A stretch of 6,280 nt of DNA, taken from contig JAFXHW010000036.1 of assembly GCA_017533545.1 (NCBI GenBank), forward strand, positions 1-6,280. Reading direction: 5' to 3'. Shown here in pieces: positions 4,204-6,280 of this stretch. The position numbers and the translations under genes were made by a program. Each line of letters opens with the position of its first letter. The stretch's first letter is position 1. The stretch comes from Clostridia bacterium. Its GTDB lineage: Bacteria; Bacillota_A; Clostridia; Oscillospirales; CAG-272. The notes under the pieces were generated by a model that was not told the DNA's origin, did not search any database, and saw only the letters and a program-made list of their open reading frames with translations.

Positions 4204-6280
4204 ATGTCAAAGACACTTCTCGAGGTTTTCAAAAAATACAATCCCAACGGCGCTTTTCGCGACATCATGAAAAATGCCGTCGCAACGGCAGTACGCGTTG
4301 AAAAAGAAAAGAAGATCATCGAATGCCATGCAAATTTTGAACAGACGGTTGAAAAGGCGACCCTTTACAAGCTTGAGGAATCGATTCGCGCCGAATACGA
4401 ACTCAACTGCGTCCGTATTCTGCCTCATTACGACTCTTCGCTGTTTAGTGTCGATTACATGAGTCAGATCATCGCCGAAAGCGAGAGGATCGGCGCGGTT
4501 TCGCGCGGCTTTTTTGAAAAATACAACTGCAGTATCGAAGGCGACAGCATTACGATCCAAACCGTCTCCTGCGACGGGGGCATCGAGCTGCTCGCCGATG
4601 CAAAAACACCCGAGATAATTGCGAACATAATTGAAAGCGAATTCGGTCTACGCTTTAAGGTCGAAATAGTCCGTTCAAACGAAGCACCCGAGATAGATTA
4701 CGAAGAAAAGCAGCGCCAGCGCCTTTTGGATATGTCGCGCGAAATCGCGATGTCCTCCCCCGCGCCCGAAGCGGCGGCTCAGGATAAGGCAAACTCCATT
4801 TTCGAAGGCGCCGAGAACGTTGAAAACATCACCGACGACGTATTCAAGATAGGAAACATAACCTTTGATATCTCCGAAAAGGAATTCGTATGGGGCAAAG
4901 AGTTTATAGTTAAACCCACCCCAATAACAAATGTAACAAAGCCCGAAAAACGCATCGTGGTTACCGGCGAAATATTCGGCATGGAGCGCAAGGACACCCG
5001 ACGCGGCGACAAGGCGACGGTAAATTTCGGGCTTACCGACCGAATGTCCTCTCTTTGGTGCAAGCGCCTTTTCAAACTTGACGAGGCCGACACCTTCACC
5101 TCTGCACTGCACAACGGCGACATCGTGGCCATGATGGGTCACGCCGAGATCGACCGCTTTGACGGTGAGCTCGTCTTTGCTCCGATGGCGGCGTACAAAA
5201 TAAAGGAAAAGAAGAGAAAGGACAACGCTGAAAAAAAGCGCGTTGAGCTTCATCTTCACACCCAGCTTTCGGCGATGGACGCCATCAACGTGCCCGCCGA
5301 CATGGTAAAGCTCGCCCAAAAATGGGGACACAAGGCCATCGCCATCACCGACCACGGCAACGTGCAGGCCTTCCCGCTCGCCATGGCCGCATCCGAAAAG
5401 ATCGGCCAGAACGTCATCTATGGTATGGAGGGATATTTCGCCGACGATACCGCAAAGGCGGTATTTTATCAGACCGACGGCGCAAAAAACGAGGTCATTC
5501 CCTTTAAGGGCAGATTCGTAATTTTCGATATTGAAACAACGGGTCTTTCGAATATAAACCACAAGATCACCGAAATCGGTGCCGTGTCAATCGAAAACGG
5601 CGAGGTCAAGGACGTTTTCAACACCTACGCCAATCCCGAAATGCCCATTCCCGAGGAGATCGTCCGTCTTACGGGCATCACCGACGAGATGGTGGCCGAT
5701 GCACCGAGCCAGAAAGAGGCAGTCGAAGCTTTTTTGCGCTTTGCCGACGGCGGCGTGTTCGTTGCCCACAACGCCTCATTTGATACCGGCTTTATACGCC
5801 GTGCCGCCGAAAATTTCGGTCTTGAATTTGAAAACACATACATCGACACCGTTTCGATGTCGCGATACTTAAATCCCGAGCTCAAATCGCACAAGCTCGA
5901 CGTTATCGCCGAGCATTACAAGCTCGGTCAGTTCAACCATCACCGCGCGTCCGACGATGCCGAAATGCTCGCCCACATCTTTTTCAAAATGATCGAGCAG
6001 TTAAAGGAAGAGGGAGTAAACGACGTCGGATCGATGGTCAACGCCATGAGCGACAAGGTTGACCCCACAAAGCTGCGCACAAATCATATCATCCTGCTTG
6101 TCAAAAACAAGGTCGGACTTAAAAATCTCTATAAACTCGTATCCTTCGGATACTTAAAATACTTCAAGCGCCATCCGCGTATTCCCAAAACGGTACTGAG
6201 TCAGCACCGCGAGGGACTTATCATCGGCTCCGCCTGCTCGGAGGGCGAGCTTTTCGGCGCGATCCTCGACGGAAAAAGCC
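4204..6280 (+). CDS. polC: PolC-type DNA polymerase III alpha subunit, N-terminal 692 residues (3' end outside window)
   Basis: PolC is the main replicative polymerase of Firmicutes and carries its own 3'-5' proofreading exonuclease. The frame is open from ATG 4204 to the right edge. Domains seen: N-terminal region, about residues 1-230; an OB-fold at about 250-335; the start of the PHP domain with ELHLHT (His350, His352) and TDHGN (383-387); an inserted DEDDh exonuclease at about 437-600; then the PHP domain resumes (from about 628), ending with GSACSEGELF near the edge. Exonuclease residues are Asp442 and Glu444 (FDIETTG), Asp527 (HNASFD), His580 and Asp585 (HRASDDAE), all present, so proofreading should be active. 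PolC is usually about 1,430 residues, so the palm, fingers and later domains are missing only because of the window edge. An in-frame TAG at 4195 rules out a longer start. The Shine-Dalgarno is weak (GGTAG, 4193-4197). A strong terminator lies just upstream. Confidence 0.97.
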   Translation, partial: MSKTLLEVFKKYNPNGAFRDIMKNAVATAVRVEKEKKIIECHANFEQTVEKATLYKLEESIRAEYELNCVRILPHYDSSLFSVDYMSQIIAESERIGAVSRGFFEKYNCSIEGDSITIQTVSCDGGIELLADAKTPEIIANIIESEFGLRFKVEIVRSNEAPEIDYEEKQRQRLLDMSREIAMSSPAPEAAAQDKANSIFEGAENVENITDDVFKIGNITFDISEKEFVWGKEFIVKPTPITNVTKPEKRIVVTGEIFGMERKDTRRGDKATVNFGLTDRMSSLWCKRLFKLDEADTFTSALHNGDIVAMMGHAEIDRFDGELVFAPMAAYKIKEKKRKDNAEKKRVELHLHTQLSAMDAINVPADMVKLAQKWGHKAIAITDHGNVQAFPLAMAASEKIGQNVIYGMEGYFADDTAKAVFYQTDGAKNEVIPFKGRFVIFDIETTGLSNINHKITEIGAVSIENGEVKDVFNTYANPEMPIPEEIVRLTGITDEMVADAPSQKEAVEAFLRFADGGVFVAHNASFDTGFIRRAAENFGLEFENTYIDTVSMSRYLNPELKSHKLDVIAEHYKLGQFNHHRASDDAEMLAHIFFKMIEQLKEEGVNDVGSMVNAMSDKVDPTKLRTNHIILLVKNKVGLKNLYKLVSFGYLKYFKRHPRIPKTVLSQHREGLIIGSACSEGELFGAILDGKS

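Noticed and set aside
4675..5562. A 295-codon open frame on the minus strand opposite polC.
   Set aside because: It lies entirely antisense to well-conserved PolC OB, PHP and exonuclease coding sequence. Its translation has no recognisable domain and is rich in Gly/Val/His, as expected from the complement of the NNC-biased codons of the sense strand.
6238..6267. Deviation in the PolC PHP motif near the edge (GSACSEGELF).
   Set aside because: The residues following the Cys vary among PolC proteins, and the Gly-Glu that follow are kept, so this looks like normal variation.

Overview
The window looks like a chromosomal segment of a low-to-mid GC Firmicute, most likely a gut-type Clostridia. The evidence is a PolC-type replicative polymerase (typical of Firmicutes), the MEP-pathway enzyme IspG, a YtvI-like AI-2E family membrane protein, and a beta-lactamase-fold lipoprotein of a kind common in Clostridia. 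I infer the class from gene content and cannot name a genus.

Layout from left to right. (1) 1-321, plus strand: the C-terminal end of ispG, cut by the left edge. (2) 369-1625, plus: a complete proA, 47 bp downstream with no visible terminator between, so probably co-transcribed with ispG. (3) 1640-1666: a strong bidirectional terminator shared by proA and the convergent gene that follows; its 3-nt loop is exactly the stop codon of that gene. (4) 1652-2698, minus: a YtvI-like membrane protein. (5) 2699-3050: a 352-bp divergent intergenic region without a gene. It holds two palindromic repeat elements, a 17-bp tandem repeat in three copies, a near-consensus sigma-A promoter and a short structured leader for the next gene. 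(6) 3051-4133, plus: a secreted serine-hydrolase-fold lipoprotein whose nucleophile position is Cys instead of Ser. (7) 4138-4168: a strong terminator. (8) 4204-6280, plus: the first 692 codons of polC, open to the right edge.

These genes do not form one pathway. ispG serves isoprenoid precursor synthesis, proA proline synthesis, the membrane protein may relate to sporulation or transport, the lipoprotein is a cell-envelope protein of uncertain activity, and polC is the replicative polymerase. In many Clostridia ispG lies directly upstream of polC (general knowledge, not checked here). Here about 3.9 kb, with two extra transcription units and a repeat-rich spacer, lies between them.

The best candidates for a second look are the Ser-to-Cys change in the SxxK motif of the lipoprotein, the mutually exclusive RNA pairings around its ribosome binding site, and the compound repeat in the spacer. 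I did not find a convincing new multi-gene system; most of the window is housekeeping.
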